The position numbers and the translations under genes were made by a program. Positions 1-8,112 of a DNA stretch of 21,306 bases are shown piece after piece. Position 1 is the stretch's first letter. Each line of letters starts with the position of its first letter. The stretch is from Priapulus caudatus (taxonomy: Eukaryota > Priapulida > Priapulimorpha > Priapulimorphida > Priapulidae): positions 67,227-88,532 of the forward strand of contig NW_014578213.1 of NCBI RefSeq assembly GCF_000485595.1, read 5' to 3'. The notes beneath the pieces are model-generated. The model saw nothing but the letters and a program-made list of their open reading frames with translations, did not search any database and was not told the DNA's origin.

Positions 1-1270
1 CAGTCAATGTAGAAATAAAAGTTTAACAATTATTTTTTTACCTGAGTTAACGAGTCAGAATAGAGGAGAAACCAACTAGGCCCATGTCAAGGTCATCCTC
101 AAAAAAGCAGTCTGCTGCCATGAGTCACACAAAAGTGAAAGAATCAGTTTGACTGACAGTGCGGCCAAAAGCGATCGGTAAATTCCTACGGATGAATGGC
201 TGTCCGGAGCTAGTAGTACTAGTATCGGACACGTATACATAATTACACAGTGTGCATACTAAGCCGGTCGTGTTTAATTCCACTGGCGCAGCGGGAAGCC
301 GAAGTACAGCGTGTAACAAATGCGCCCGAATCTAGCCGCAGACTAATCTTGGCCTACGCGGTAGCGGGGTGGCATAACGGACCAATCAGCGATCGACTTA
401 GCAGACAGCGCCAGGGCCACACGCGGCAGCCGATCGAAAGTATTGTTGATTTTTTGAGGCGGGAATTTCATATGGGGACTTTTTGATGCGGGAATTTCGT
501 TAGGGATGAGTGTTGAACTTTTTTGGGCGGGAGCGTACAGTAAAATTTGATGCGGGCGCTGACGAGAACCATGACATCAACTTTCATCGGCCTAATACAG
601 CTTTTGCATCTGGTCAATAAGTATACTACTTTCAAAAGCAGTAATTGGTAAAAAATCTTGTCATGATTGAGGCTGTCGTTTTTTTTCAAAATGGTGACCA
701 GTGGAAATTCTTTGACACAAGGAATAATAAAGACGATTTAATTTGACCCTCAGAGGGATGAATACAGGTTTTGTTTATGTTATGTAATAAAATAACACAC
801 AACACATTGAGAAAAAATATTTTTAATCACATGTCAACAAATGCATACAAATTACTCAAGAGTGACGGATATTACTAATTCCTAATAGCTGATTCTGAGC
901 CTTCTATAAGAAGCTAGAAGAATATTTTAATGCTAAAGTAAAATTTCTCAGAAGCATTAATTTATAATTTAAAATTAAAATATAACTAGAGCTAAGTTAT
1001 TGTGGTATTGCATGAGGAATAACATGCTCATAAATTGGACTTACTTTTTATCAGCAGGCTTGCTTCATATCACAACTCACAAGGATTGTGTTTCCCTCCA
1101 ACTCCACGCCGTCCTTATCATTTATTACAGTTGTAGTCTGCTTTTGATTTGCGTGAAGGTCCCGTTACATGAAAAAGGGTTCATACAAAGAAAAAATGTC
1201 AATAACCTTATCTTCTAACCATTCAAAAATATCATTAAATAGCTATTTTATCAATGAATATTACTGGAAC
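1..1270. other. AT-rich stretch without a recognisable gene
   Basis: No coding exon or RNA gene could be supported here. Short open frames exist on both strands but show no family motif. Two things stand out: the promoter-like cluster at 382-560, and the long AT-rich part from about 700 to 1270 with runs of A and T. On the minus strand an AATAAA hexamer lies at about 1271-1276, at the end of the endonuclease ORF, and could serve as its poly(A) signal. Confidence 0.5.
382..560. promoter_or_regulatory. CCAAT box plus GC-box/E2F-like repeat cluster
   Basis: A perfect CCAAT box (ACCAATCAGCG, CCAAT at 382-386) is followed by four loosely repeated units of about 25-35 bases. Each has a T-run and a GCGGGA-type core: GGCGGGAA at 458-465, GCGGGAA at 488-494, GGCGGGAG at 526-533 and TGCGGGCGC at 551-559. 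GGCGGGAA matches the core of E2F-type sites. The pairing of CCAAT with such sites is known from cell-cycle promoters, but no gene start is visible nearby, so a promoter role is only inferred. It could equally be a small degenerate tandem repeat. Confidence 0.25.
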
Positions 1271-1271
1271 T

Positions 1272-1961
1272 TTATTGTTGTTTATGCTGGTTGGAGGTTA
1301 CAGACAAAACATCCTCAGAGGCGAGAATAAAATCTAATCGAGACATTTTTATAGGATTTTTGTGGTGCCATGTATATTGTCGTTCAGTTTCATGGAAACA
1401 TCTCCATACATCTACTAGTTCTTTTTCTATTGCTAGCGATATAACAGCTTCTCTTGCATTAGGATTGTTTATATTTCTATAGTTAAAAGTATCAGCATCT
1501 GGGTTAAGAACTAGATTCCAGTCGCCACATATTAACATACTATTGTTCTCGAATTCATCAATATTCTTTTGAAATTTTTTGTAGAAGTTTGGGTCATCAT
1601 TATTAGGTCCATAAATATTCACCAATGTGAGTCTTAAACAGTTGGTTATAGTCAAGTCAATTATTATAAAGTTCCCATTTGGGTCTGCCTGAACTTTGTG
1701 AATATCATATTCAAAGTTGTTGTTAAAAAGAACTGCTACTCCTCTAGAATTTGAACTATAAGATGTCATTTCAACTCGGAGACCCCACTCTGACTTAATT
1801 TTTTGTTTTAGTTCACCATCGAAATGCGTGTCTTGTAAGCATGCTATGCTAGCTTTTTGTTCCTTTAGTTTGCTAAATATATCGTTTCGTTTAATACGAT
1901 CCCCCAGTCCTCTGACGGTCATAGACACTAGATTAATATGTTCACCCATTATCCCACACAA
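1272..1961 (-). pseudogene. L1-like LINE ORF2 fragment: AP endonuclease domain only
   Basis: The 229-residue frame is an apurinic/apyrimidinic-type (exonuclease-endonuclease-phosphatase) endonuclease, the target-nicking part of a LINE ORF2. Visible motifs in order: MTVRGL near residue 15, CLQDTH at 41-46, SRGVAVLF near 95, NIYGPN near 115, CGDWNLVL near 145 and SRLDFIL near 208. Two catalytic positions are changed: the usual Asn of the first motif is Thr, and the usual Glu of LQETH is Asp. The frame stops just after SRLDFIL, so the terminal SDH motif and the whole reverse transcriptase are missing. ORF1 of the same element lies 24 bases upstream. As it stands the protein is unlikely to nick DNA normally. 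Confidence 0.8.
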
Positions 1962-1985
1962 AAAGGTTTAGTGATAATGATGGAA

Positions 1986-2480
1986 TTATGGTGCAAATAT
2001 GGTATGGAGTGTACATGGTATATCTGTGAAAAATGGCAATCTTCGCGTCTCTAGCCATACGTCTGGGAACCTCTCGCGAATTCTGGTGAAATAATTCTCC
2101 TGTCGCAGTTTGTATGCTTGGGTTGCCAGCTTGTTGCGATACTGTTTCAATGTTGGGGGTAGGTCGGTGCGGACACTTTTAAGTGTGCCTTTCAAGTTTC
2201 TCCCCGCCTTCAAGAAAGCTTGCCTCTCGTGCCAGAATAAAAACACAACAATAATGGGCGTTGGCTGGTCACCTTCTCGTTCGCGTAGCCGGTGTGCATT
2301 TCTGATTGACATTTCATCCGCAAATTTCCCGCCAAGCCTCGCGTCTTTTGCCGCAAATTTCCTCACCACTTCTATAGTTTGTTCACACTCCGTTTCGAGA
2401 CCGGGTACACCGTATATCAGCAAGTGATATTTTCTGCTGTAGCATTGAGTTGTTAACAGTGCACGCTGGAGTTCGACCAT
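1986..2480 (-). pseudogene. L1-like LINE ORF1 protein (RRM plus C-terminal domain)
   Basis: ORF1 proteins of L1-type LINEs are RNA-binding chaperones that trimerise through a coiled coil and package the element's RNA. Here an RRM-like core is seen from about residue 18 (YHLLIYGVPGLE) to about residue 90 (PIIVVFLFWHERQAFLK). A C-terminal domain follows, with the segment LKGTLKSVRTDLPPTLKQYR. The frame is 164 residues from its first ATG. In the same strand the coding signal continues upstream to about 2705 as a heptad-rich, charged stretch (RAEMNSRMESGFTDLESK), interrupted by two stops and one frame change. That is the expected coiled coil, so the ORF is broken. It precedes the endonuclease frame in the normal ORF1-ORF2 order. 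Confidence 0.75.
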
Positions 2481-2705
2481 GTTTTTTTTCAGACTGCCGA
2501 TTTATTTGCTGTCTTTTTGTTGGTCAGCTTTGACTTCCGCAGTGTCCATCTCCAACCCTTCAAACTTGGTAGTGACTACTGACGACTGTCTACCTTAGAT
2601 TCCAAATCAGTAAAGCCAGACTCCATTCGAGAATTCATCTCTGCCCTCATGTCCGTCAGTAGCTTATGCAGGTCTCCGTTGGTGATCTCGCTAGCTTTGA
2701 GTTTC
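2481..2705 (-). pseudogene. Broken N-terminal coiled coil of the L1-like ORF1
   Basis: Translating the minus strand upstream of the ORF1 ATG gives a charged, helix-prone run beginning RDQKLKASEITNGDLHKLL and continuing through repeated M-x-x-x-M and E/K/D heptads. It stops at a TAG near 2600. After a frame change it resumes as TKFEGLEMDTAEVKADQQK, then meets a TAA near 2500. The composition and position match the trimerisation coiled coil of L1-type ORF1 proteins. Two stops and a shift show that the element is dead. Confidence 0.55.
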
Positions 2706-2714
2706 TGGTCACGG

Positions 2715-3235
2715 ATACTGGCGAAATGTTACAACTCCCGACAGTGATATGATCAATGTCCACTTTGCACAGTTGTTGCCGGGTACCTATGATGAGGAAT
2801 TCCGTTTTGTCGTCGTTCAACATTAGCCGATCAGCAAGCATCCAGTCACGGATATCTTTTATACAGGTTTCCATCGCAGAGACGTTTCCATTGCTGGCCA
2901 GGCTGTTCTATTTCCATTTCTGGCCAGGCTTGCACGCATTCCAGGCTGTTTCACCATAGCCTGTTCCTGGATGGCAGCAGAATTTGGATTGAAGGATAGG
3001 TACAGTTGGGAGTCATCAGCATAGCAGTGGATATCCGGGAGATCAGCTTGAAATATTGCGAAAAATTTTGACGCATATATGTTGAAGAGAAGAGGCTCTA
3101 GGCATGAGCCTTGTGGAACACCCCACTTGCAGTCGAAGCTGTCTGATAAAGTCCCACGTATTGACACACGCTGTGATCTGTGTGACAAATAGGATGAAAA
3201 CCAGTCAAGTGCTTTGCCCGTAATGCCAATCCTAG
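2715..3235 (-). pseudogene. CR1/L2-type LINE reverse transcriptase fragment
   Basis: This is the palm region of a non-LTR reverse transcriptase. In order: GKALDWFSSYLS (about 3225-3190), WGVPQGSCLEPLLFNIY (about 3130-3080), the catalytic CYADDSQLY (YADD at 3012-3023), and after a disruption DIRDWMLADRLMLNDDKTEF with IIGTRQQL (about 2860-2760). The order and wording fit the CR1/L2/Jockey branch and not the L1-like element next door. An insertion of about 70 bases near 2880-2955 shifts the frame between QEQAMV and METCIKDIRDWM. The fragment starts after a stop near 3237 and is fused to the L1-like ORF1 at about 2705-2720. Both ends are truncated. Confidence 0.8.
2883..2931. repeat. Short tandem duplication inside the RT fragment
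   Basis: Within the insertion that breaks the reverse transcriptase, the segment TTTCCATT(G/T)CTGGCCAGGCT occurs twice, at about 2885-2904 and 2910-2930, separated by a few bases. This local duplication probably explains part of the frame loss. Confidence 0.5.
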
Positions 3236-3822
3236 ACTACAATACTACACCGTATTCTGGTAAAATATAGTATACGCTGCGAGTCGAAATGTGAATGTAT
3301 ACATGACGTAGAGCTACAATTATCGCCTTAGCCTGTTTCACCACTGCCTCCAATTTCATTCCAGCACTATGAAGGAATTCTCCCATCATCACTGCAGATT
3401 TCCAGAAAAGATTTAGGCCATTGATAAATCAACAGCTTCATCCACTCAGAATTGTCGTTTGTGTGTTGACATGGTTGAACTAGGCACGGCCGTGTTATTG
3501 TGTTTTCTTTCACGTCCTGTTTCACAACTAGTGGCACGAACGGACTTCAAATCGTACTAGGGTAACCTAGCATAAGCTGCTAGTGATCTACCAGTCAGTA
3601 TACTAACTAATCACATTTATTGTGTCTTGGGAACAATCTATTTATAAACTAACGTCACCAATACTCGGCAACAGTTGGCTACGACTATAGACGTCATGTG
3701 CCGCCAAGGAGTTAATATTGTTCTTCTCCCAACTCAATCGTTAGTTTTGGGCCATCATGGTTTTTGTATATATATCTCCAATATGTTAGACGATACTATG
3801 AGTCTGACTGCCTCGTAATCTG
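3236..3822. other. Stretch without a recognisable gene
   Basis: No ORF of convincing length, RNA gene or repeat shared with the rest of the window was found between the reverse transcriptase fragment and the start of block copy 1. The base composition is ordinary for the window. Confidence 0.4.
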
Positions 3823-4190
3823 CCATCTACGACACAATTAATCATAGAGATGTTACCTAGTTATATAAAATTAATTGGGTGTGGAATAAAAGGCAACGCT
3901 ATCGGCTTGGGTGTGGGCATGCCAGACGCAGTGCACGCGTATCCTGCAGCCATTCTACAAACCAGGGATGACTGTGGGAACCCTAACCCATTCCAGATAA
4001 AGCTGCTCAACTCTATAGACTACTTCCGTCTACTCTCTAAACGTTTCACATTTAATTGCATGTCGCCCATGTTAATATTTTGACATGTTTCTTGGCAAAT
4101 GCCAGACGTCATACTAGTAGTTATTACCACCACGTTCTCAAGTTGTTCAACACACTTCAAATCTGATTGTTGTAGCTTTATCACTACAAA

Positions 4191-4317
4191 TGAAATGAAG
4201 CGCGTGTCGTATCGTATAGTCAAGTGCGTTTCTTGATGTTGCCGCTCCAAATGTATGGAGTGAGCGTTAGAGTTCTAAGCCTTGAGTCAGTGCACAGAGT
4301 AAAAACATTCAGAGTCC
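4191..4317 (-). repeat. Truncated LTR (3' copy) of mini LTR element, block copy 1
   Basis: This segment repeats, in direct orientation, the part of the LTR next to the primer-binding site (4721-4900). Both start TGAAATGAAG on the plus strand and share text through AAAAACATTCAGAGTCC. Relative to block copy 2 it has lost about 70 bases between CTAAGCCTTG and AGTCAGTGC. The poly(A) signal, TATA and CRE of the full LTR are absent, so this is only the U5-side end of an LTR. Confidence 0.6.
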
Positions 4318-4654
4318 TGGCGTATCAACATGGACTCTTGACGTCTCCGCCCTATTATCATGTTCGTCATTTGTGAGCCGTTGAACATCTGATGAGGAAG
4401 TCGTATTTCCATACTCCCGCTCGAGGTGCCGGCTCCTGGTCTCCAAATAGCTATTGGCGTCTCTATTCTTATTAAAATCCGCCTTGCCTTCCTGAGTGAT
4501 CACGCTCACTTCTCTTCCTGCTTCAACAAGCTCCTGTAGACTGACCGAGGGCACCATCAGATGTGTCCTTGTTGGAGCGGTCATTATGTCGGTAATCTCT
4601 GCTGTCGTATCACTTGAGCCGCATACGAGGTCTTCCTCCTCAGCTAATCTTGCT
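4309..4654 (-). CDS. Gag-position ORF of the mini LTR element, copy 1
   Basis: The frame lies directly downstream of the primer-binding site on the minus strand, where gag begins in LTR retrotransposons. From its ATG at 4584 it is 91 residues; the frame is open upstream to about 4654 (through AEEEDLVCGSSD) without another ATG. The product is polar and charged (LQELVEAGREVSVITQE, then REYGNTTSSSDVQRL) with no zinc knuckle or other domain visible. It ends shortly before the truncated LTR. Copy 2 has the same frame, but this ATG reads ACG there. I cannot name the protein; gag is inferred from position only. Confidence 0.35.
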
Positions 4655-4664
4655 CACTTCACAC

Positions 4665-4719
4665 GCCGTGATCATATAGTGGTTAGCACCTTGCGTTGTG
4701 GCCGCAATAAAAATGACCA
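4665..4719 (-). pseudogene. Broken tRNA-His-derived primer-binding region, copy 1
   Basis: On the plus strand the acceptor 5' strand, D arm and anticodon arm of tRNA-His are kept up to GGCCGCAAT near 4708 (anticodon GTG). The T arm and acceptor 3' strand seen in copy 2 are replaced by a short A-rich stretch, leaving only CCA at 4717-4719 before the LTR at 4721. Read on the minus strand, the LTR end is followed by one base and TGG, then complementarity is lost. This copy could neither fold as a tRNA nor prime normally. Confidence 0.7.
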
Positions 4720-4720
4720 A

Positions 4721-5341
4721 TGAAATGAAGTGTGTGTCGTATCGTATATAGTCAAGTGTGGTTCTTGATGTTGCCGCTCCAAACGTATGGAGTGAGCGTT
4801 AGAGTTCTAACTCTCCTTGTGTTGTGTTGTTCATAACCCGTCAGTTCGTTTCGTGCTAGCTGAACAGCTACTTGGAGAGTCAGTGCACAGAGCAAAAACA
4901 TTCAGAGTCCGAAGTGTTAACACACTAGAGGTTTATTTCACGTATGAGCACTTCATTATATATTCACACACTCTACTTGTATATGCACACATACAAAAGT
5001 GTATAAAGTCTTCAAGCTGAACACTGCTAAAACCTACCCATCAACGTGCATCACATTCATACTTATAACGTCTCCACTACTAGAATAGCTACACGTGCAC
5101 GTGTTACAACTAAAAACCAAGAACTGATCATTTTGTGGCGCGCTCTGGTATTTATATGGCCGTGCAAGGTGACGTCATCCTAGGGGCGCCACTGGCTACG
5201 ATGCCTCTAAAAACTATGTGTGCCTACACCAGAGGTCAACACTCTGCAGTGTTGTGCCTAAAACTTCATACGTTTACACTTTAATTTCTACATCAGAGGT
5301 CACCACCTAACTACAAATGTTCTAAAACTGCCGGCCTTCCA
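4721..5341 (-). repeat. LTR-like sequence, block copy 1
   Basis: On the minus strand the segment starts TGGAAGG and ends CATTTCA, a short imperfect inverted end pair of TG...CA type. Inside, in promoter order, are a perfect CRE (TGACGTCA, 5170-5177), a TATA box (TATAAATA, 5149-5156) and an AATAAA hexamer (4932-4937). The lower-coordinate end sits one base from a tRNA-derived primer-binding site. The end near 5341 adjoins a purine-rich run on the minus strand. The outer edge is the least certain point. Confidence 0.55.
5149..5177 (-). promoter_or_regulatory. CRE and TATA box of the LTR, copy 1
   Basis: On the minus strand the palindromic cAMP-response element TGACGTCA (5170-5177) is followed after 13 bases by TATAAATA (5149-5156), a normal spacing for a polymerase II core promoter firing toward lower coordinates. 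The same pair is unchanged in copy 2. Confidence 0.5.
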
Positions 5342-5480
5342 TGATTTCCTCTCATTCTCTCTTCTTCTCACATTCTCCGACTCTCCTCCTCTCTACCTCT
5401 CTCTCTCCCCGTGCTCTCTGTCTCTATTTCTACTACGCCCACTCTCTCCGTTCTCTGTCATCTTCTCTCGCACACGCACT
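5342..5480. repeat. Pyrimidine-rich tract beside the LTR, copy 1
   Basis: The plus strand is almost only C and T (CTCATTCTCTCTTCTTCTC and similar). On the minus strand this is a purine run ending at the LTR edge, the position of a polypurine tract that primes plus-strand synthesis. It overlaps the end of the unidentified exon, which encodes an Arg/Glu-rich tail there. Confidence 0.45.
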
Positions 5481-5808
5481 CCTATTCTGGCAGCTTTACC
5501 ACTGAAGGGGTTGGTGGCCAAGAGCAGCTCGATGGTTGCCTTCTCTGCTCGCAGGGCGGATATGAGCGCTGTCTGGTTGTCCTTGAATGTAGTTATTTTG
5601 TCCTGAAATGTCAGCTTGTGTTGGACAGCATCGTTCGACGAGTAGACTGCATAGTGAGTAGGGCGGCGACGCGACGACTGATAACCTAACAAATAAAGAA
5701 GTACAAATTCAAGATGAGACTCCGGGTAAAAGACGGCAGTATGAGCAGGCTCGTTGCCCTCCAGAACATTATACATACTTTTACAAGTGGCTAATGGCGA
5801 ATTTCCCT
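5393..5808 (-). CDS. Exon of unidentified gene (downstream exon), block copy 1
   Basis: A strong acceptor (TTTGTCTTCTTGGCAG) precedes 5808. The frame then runs about 138 codons to a stop near 5393. Visible segments: EGNSPLATCKSMYNVLEGNE, SSNDAVQHKLTFQDKITTF, a helix-like NQTALISALRAEKATIELL, and NPFSGKAARIGVRVREKM, then a low-complexity Arg/Glu tail encoded by the pyrimidine tract. I do not recognise the family. The exon needs one base from the previous exon (phase 1), which fits a possible donor after 5981 of the exon upstream. Copy 2 keeps the second half with several substitutions but has a frameshift. It may be a host gene fragment or the 3' end of a retroelement ORF, since it leads straight into a purine tract and an LTR. 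Confidence 0.4.
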
Positions 5809-5980
5809 CTGCCAAGAAGACAAACCATGCAGGCTGCGCCCCCAGTCAAAATGAACTCGCTATACGCTCCCGATCCATTCTCACACTCCGTGATTTGTAA
5901 CATGTGTAGAGGTACAGATGGCTGGTAGGTCCGGACCGCTCATTGTACAGGAATTGCGAAAATAGTAGATATATATACAC

Positions 5981-6152
5981 GGCGTATCATTCCTCTCCAG
6001 GAAAGCTCGTCATTGGTTTTAGGGGCAAAGCTTCCACTTTCTCCCTCCTGGAGATGGCCACGTGGCTGGTCTTCGAAGGGGCGGCTCAGGAAATTTTTAT
6101 CAAAGTATCTCCTTGTCATTTTGTAGAGTGCTCCGTCTTTCTTTGGGTTAGG
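5981..6152 (-). CDS. Exon of unidentified gene (upstream exon), block copy 1
   Basis: The minus strand has a good acceptor (ATTATCTTTGCAG) before 6152 and then an open frame beginning PNPKKDGALY and including RRYFDKNFLSRPFEDQP and SFAPKTNDELSWRG. If the weak donor GTGTAT after 5981 is used, the exon ends in phase 1 and joins the next exon (from 5808) in frame. Otherwise the frame runs on to a stop at 5940. The peptide is kept in block copy 2 with only K-to-E, K-to-R and E-to-K changes. The family is not recognised. Confidence 0.4.
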
Positions 6153-6244
6153 CTGCAAAGATAATACCGGTGATACATGTTATTCCCTCCTATTCTGCCT
6201 ATTCTGTAGTGATAAACTGTGACGCGATGCTTTATTCTTATGAA

Positions 6245-6430
6245 GAACAAGACTAGCTAATTCGATTACATTGACACATGCACTCTTTCACGAGGATCAC
6301 GTACCAGCTAGTCCAATTATATCGACACGAACAAGACTATTTAATTTAATTACATCGATACGTGCCTTGTTGATTATAGGGGAAAACGCGGACACCTTAG
6401 CTAATTCAATTACATAGACACGGGCACTGT
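6245..6430. repeat. 84-bp-period satellite, copy 1
   Basis: Alternating units of about 32 and 52 bases share the core CTAG(C/T)TAATT.(A/G)ATTACAT.GACAC, with spacers such as GAACAAGA and GCACTCTTTCACGAGGATCACG. The array is the shortest of the three in this window (others at 17045-17345 and 19300-19509). Confidence 0.7.
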
Positions 6431-6436
6431 TTTCAA

Positions 6437-6466
6437 GACTCCGGTAGGGAGTCGCGGCACGTGCCG
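6437..6466. repeat. Hairpin and 12-bp palindrome beside the satellite, copy 1
   Basis: GACTCC (6437-6442) pairs with GGAGTC (6448-6453) across a five-base loop. Two bases later comes the perfect palindrome CGGCACGTGCCG (6455-6466), which contains the E-box CACGTG. Both elements are unchanged in copy 2 at 17354-17383. Confidence 0.6.
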
Positions 6467-6689
6467 ACCTAGTAGAGCCGGAAACTGCTCGATTACTGTT
6501 AGAACGTCGACAAATAGCATCGACACAGTACCCGTCGTAATTGAATTACTCCCACGGCAGTCTTAGCGGCGGGGGGATTTCTTTATATACAGCTATTGTC
6601 ACAGATATAGGCTATAATTATAGATATACATAGGATTTACACTGGATTTTACACTACTACATATTTACATTGCATTAACATCTGCTCAA

Positions 6690-6890
6690 TCTTCTTCTTC
6701 TTACTCCTCTTTTTCCTCCTCCTGCTCCTCCTCCTCCTCTTCCTCCGTCTTCTCTTCTTTCTCGTCCTACTCGCCCCTTTCTCTTCCTCCTCCTCTTTTC
6801 CTCCTCCTCTTTCTCCCCCTCCTCATTCTCCTCCCCATCTTTCTCTTTCTTCTCCTCCTCCCCATCCTCCTCCTCCTTCTCCGCCTACGA
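6690..6890. repeat. Pyrimidine tract (CT/CCT-rich), copy 1
   Basis: About 200 bases of nearly pure C and T on the plus strand, dominated by CTCCTC and TTCTTC units. On the minus strand this GA-rich run directly follows the stop codon of the EF-hand exon and so would be its 3' untranslated region. Such mirror-like purine tracts can form triplex DNA. Confidence 0.75.
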
Positions 6891-7139
6891 AGTCAGACTG
6901 AACGCTTCGATGATGTATTTGTGCAATTCCTCCCGAGAGAGGGCGCCGTCGTCGTCGGCTTCCAGGCGACGGAAGAAGTCGACGGGGTTGCGGCCGGACT
7001 TTGTCAGTTCGTTGTTCATGAGAGCGATCAGAGTGACGAGATGGTCGGGGTTGTCTACGTCACATCGTAGCGACACAGTGCGATTCACTTCCTCACTTTC
7101 TTCCAGTTGTTTTTCGTCCTCGTGATCGTTGGCAGGGTC
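6885..7139 (-). CDS. Terminal exon of an EF-hand protein gene
   Basis: A splice acceptor (CATTGTCAG) precedes 7139; the frame then runs 84 codons in phase 0 to TAG at 6885. The exon opens with an acidic linker (DPANDHEDEKQLEESEE), followed by a helical part (NPDHLVTLIALMNNELTKSG) and one EF-hand at about residues 60-80. The 12-residue calcium loop is EADDDGALSREE: acidic at 1, 3, 5 and 12, with Gly at 6, though position 1 is Glu instead of the usual Asp. A calcium-sensing or calcium-regulated role follows from the family. Upstream exons would lie at higher coordinates but none was found before the gypsy element at 8113. Part of the exon is duplicated at 17819-17970. Confidence 0.6.
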   Translation of the reverse strand, partial: DPANDHEDEKQLEESEEVNRTVSLRCDVDNPDHLVTLIALMNNELTKSGRNPVDFFRRLEADDDGALSREELHKYIIEAFSLTS

Positions 7140-8029
7140 CTGACAATGTCAAGTGGTGGACGTAATACGTGACGCGGTGTTATAGCCGGTGCGGGACAGT
7201 ATATAATAGTGACTGCCCGGTAATTGCCATAGCGGCGCGAGACAAATTGTAGAGCGCGGTCACGCATAAGCCGCGGAATAAATAGAGTTACTAATAGGGC
7301 GCTTTAAACGGCATCCGACAAATACATGCGATTAGATGAAGCGCATATTCCTTATAGTGCGCTACCAACGAGGTAATACAATTATCTCTACCAATTATTA
7401 ATACTAGTGCAAGCGGAAGACACACTGCACGTCGCCTGAGCCGTAAACCTACCCATATGCCGGTATTGAATAAATAATGGGCCACTTATAGAGTAGTAGG
7501 GTGCATAATGAAATGGCCATGCATATCGCTAACCGAATCACCGAAGTTCACACAGCGCTATTCGGAAAGCTACATGGCGCGAGGCGGGGCGATTGGGCAG
7601 AGAACGGGTATCGGCATTGAACGGTGCGCAGAGCGGGACCGCAGCGAAATATGCCGGTGTAGTACGGGAGTCAGTGGGGAAGCCATAGCCATAGCCATAG
7701 CCATAGCCATAGGGGGTGGGAATGTGGAGGGCGTGTCGCACGCTGCCTGCGATATATGGGCATTGGGAGGGGATCGTACCAATATTGAGGTGGGTAGTGG
7801 GGTGTTGGTAACAGTGGAGGGACCTACCTCATCTCCTTCTCCCCTTCCCGATCACAGCCGCACACTGAGGTGGCACTGATGAGGCGCTGAGGTGGCAGGT
7901 GAGGCGCAGACGTAATGACCCGTATGTGGGGAGGGGCGGTGGCTTCAACTATGGCGACAACGGCATTATGAGGTAACGATATAGTGCGATCTGAGCTATT
8001 TTCTAGCCAGCAGAGAATTAAGTGCTGCT
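7140..8029. other. Intergenic or intronic stretch with a hexamer microsatellite
   Basis: No exon could be supported. Open frames at 7508-7879 on both strands are explained by the (AGCCAT)n microsatellite and show no domain. If the EF-hand gene continues, this is its last intron. Confidence 0.4.
7681..7712. repeat. (AGCCAT)5 microsatellite
   Basis: Five perfect copies of AGCCAT at 7681-7710, followed by AG. In one plus frame it encodes alternating Ala and Ile, which creates a spurious open frame. Confidence 0.9.
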
Positions 8030-8112
8030 GAATATATGTAGACTACCAAAATGTCCTAAATGGCTAAAACGCAGACCACACTGCACAGAAAATTCTACCT
8101 AGGTACACTCAC
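8030..8112. repeat. 83-bp dispersed repeat, copy A
   Basis: GAATATAT.TAGAC.ACCAAAATG and the following bases to CACTCAC match 12905-12987 in direct orientation with about a dozen differences. This copy ends exactly where the gypsy LTR begins (8113). The second copy lies in an intron of the G2E3-like gene and ends at the same base without an LTR. It may be a small non-autonomous element into which the gypsy element inserted. Confidence 0.75.

Larger units (their letters stand above)
3823..7046. repeat. Block copy 1 of a long direct duplication (two parts)
   Basis: 3823-6164 matches 13730-16160, and 6245-7046 matches roughly 17164-17970, both in direct orientation and with only scattered differences. 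The first shared bases are CCATCTACGACACAATTAAT; the last are GTGACGAGATGGTC. Between the two parts copy 1 has about 80 bases of its own (6165-6244) where copy 2 has about 1 kb. Contained features are a miniature LTR element, a two-exon gene fragment, an 84-bp satellite, a pyrimidine tract and most of the EF-hand exon. No target-site duplication was seen at the outer edges, so segmental duplication is more likely than transposition of the whole block. Confidence 0.85.

Noticed and set aside
7508-7879. 123-codon plus-strand ORF with Ala-Ile repeat
   Set aside because: The repeat is the (AGCCAT)5 microsatellite and no domain or splice site supports the rest.
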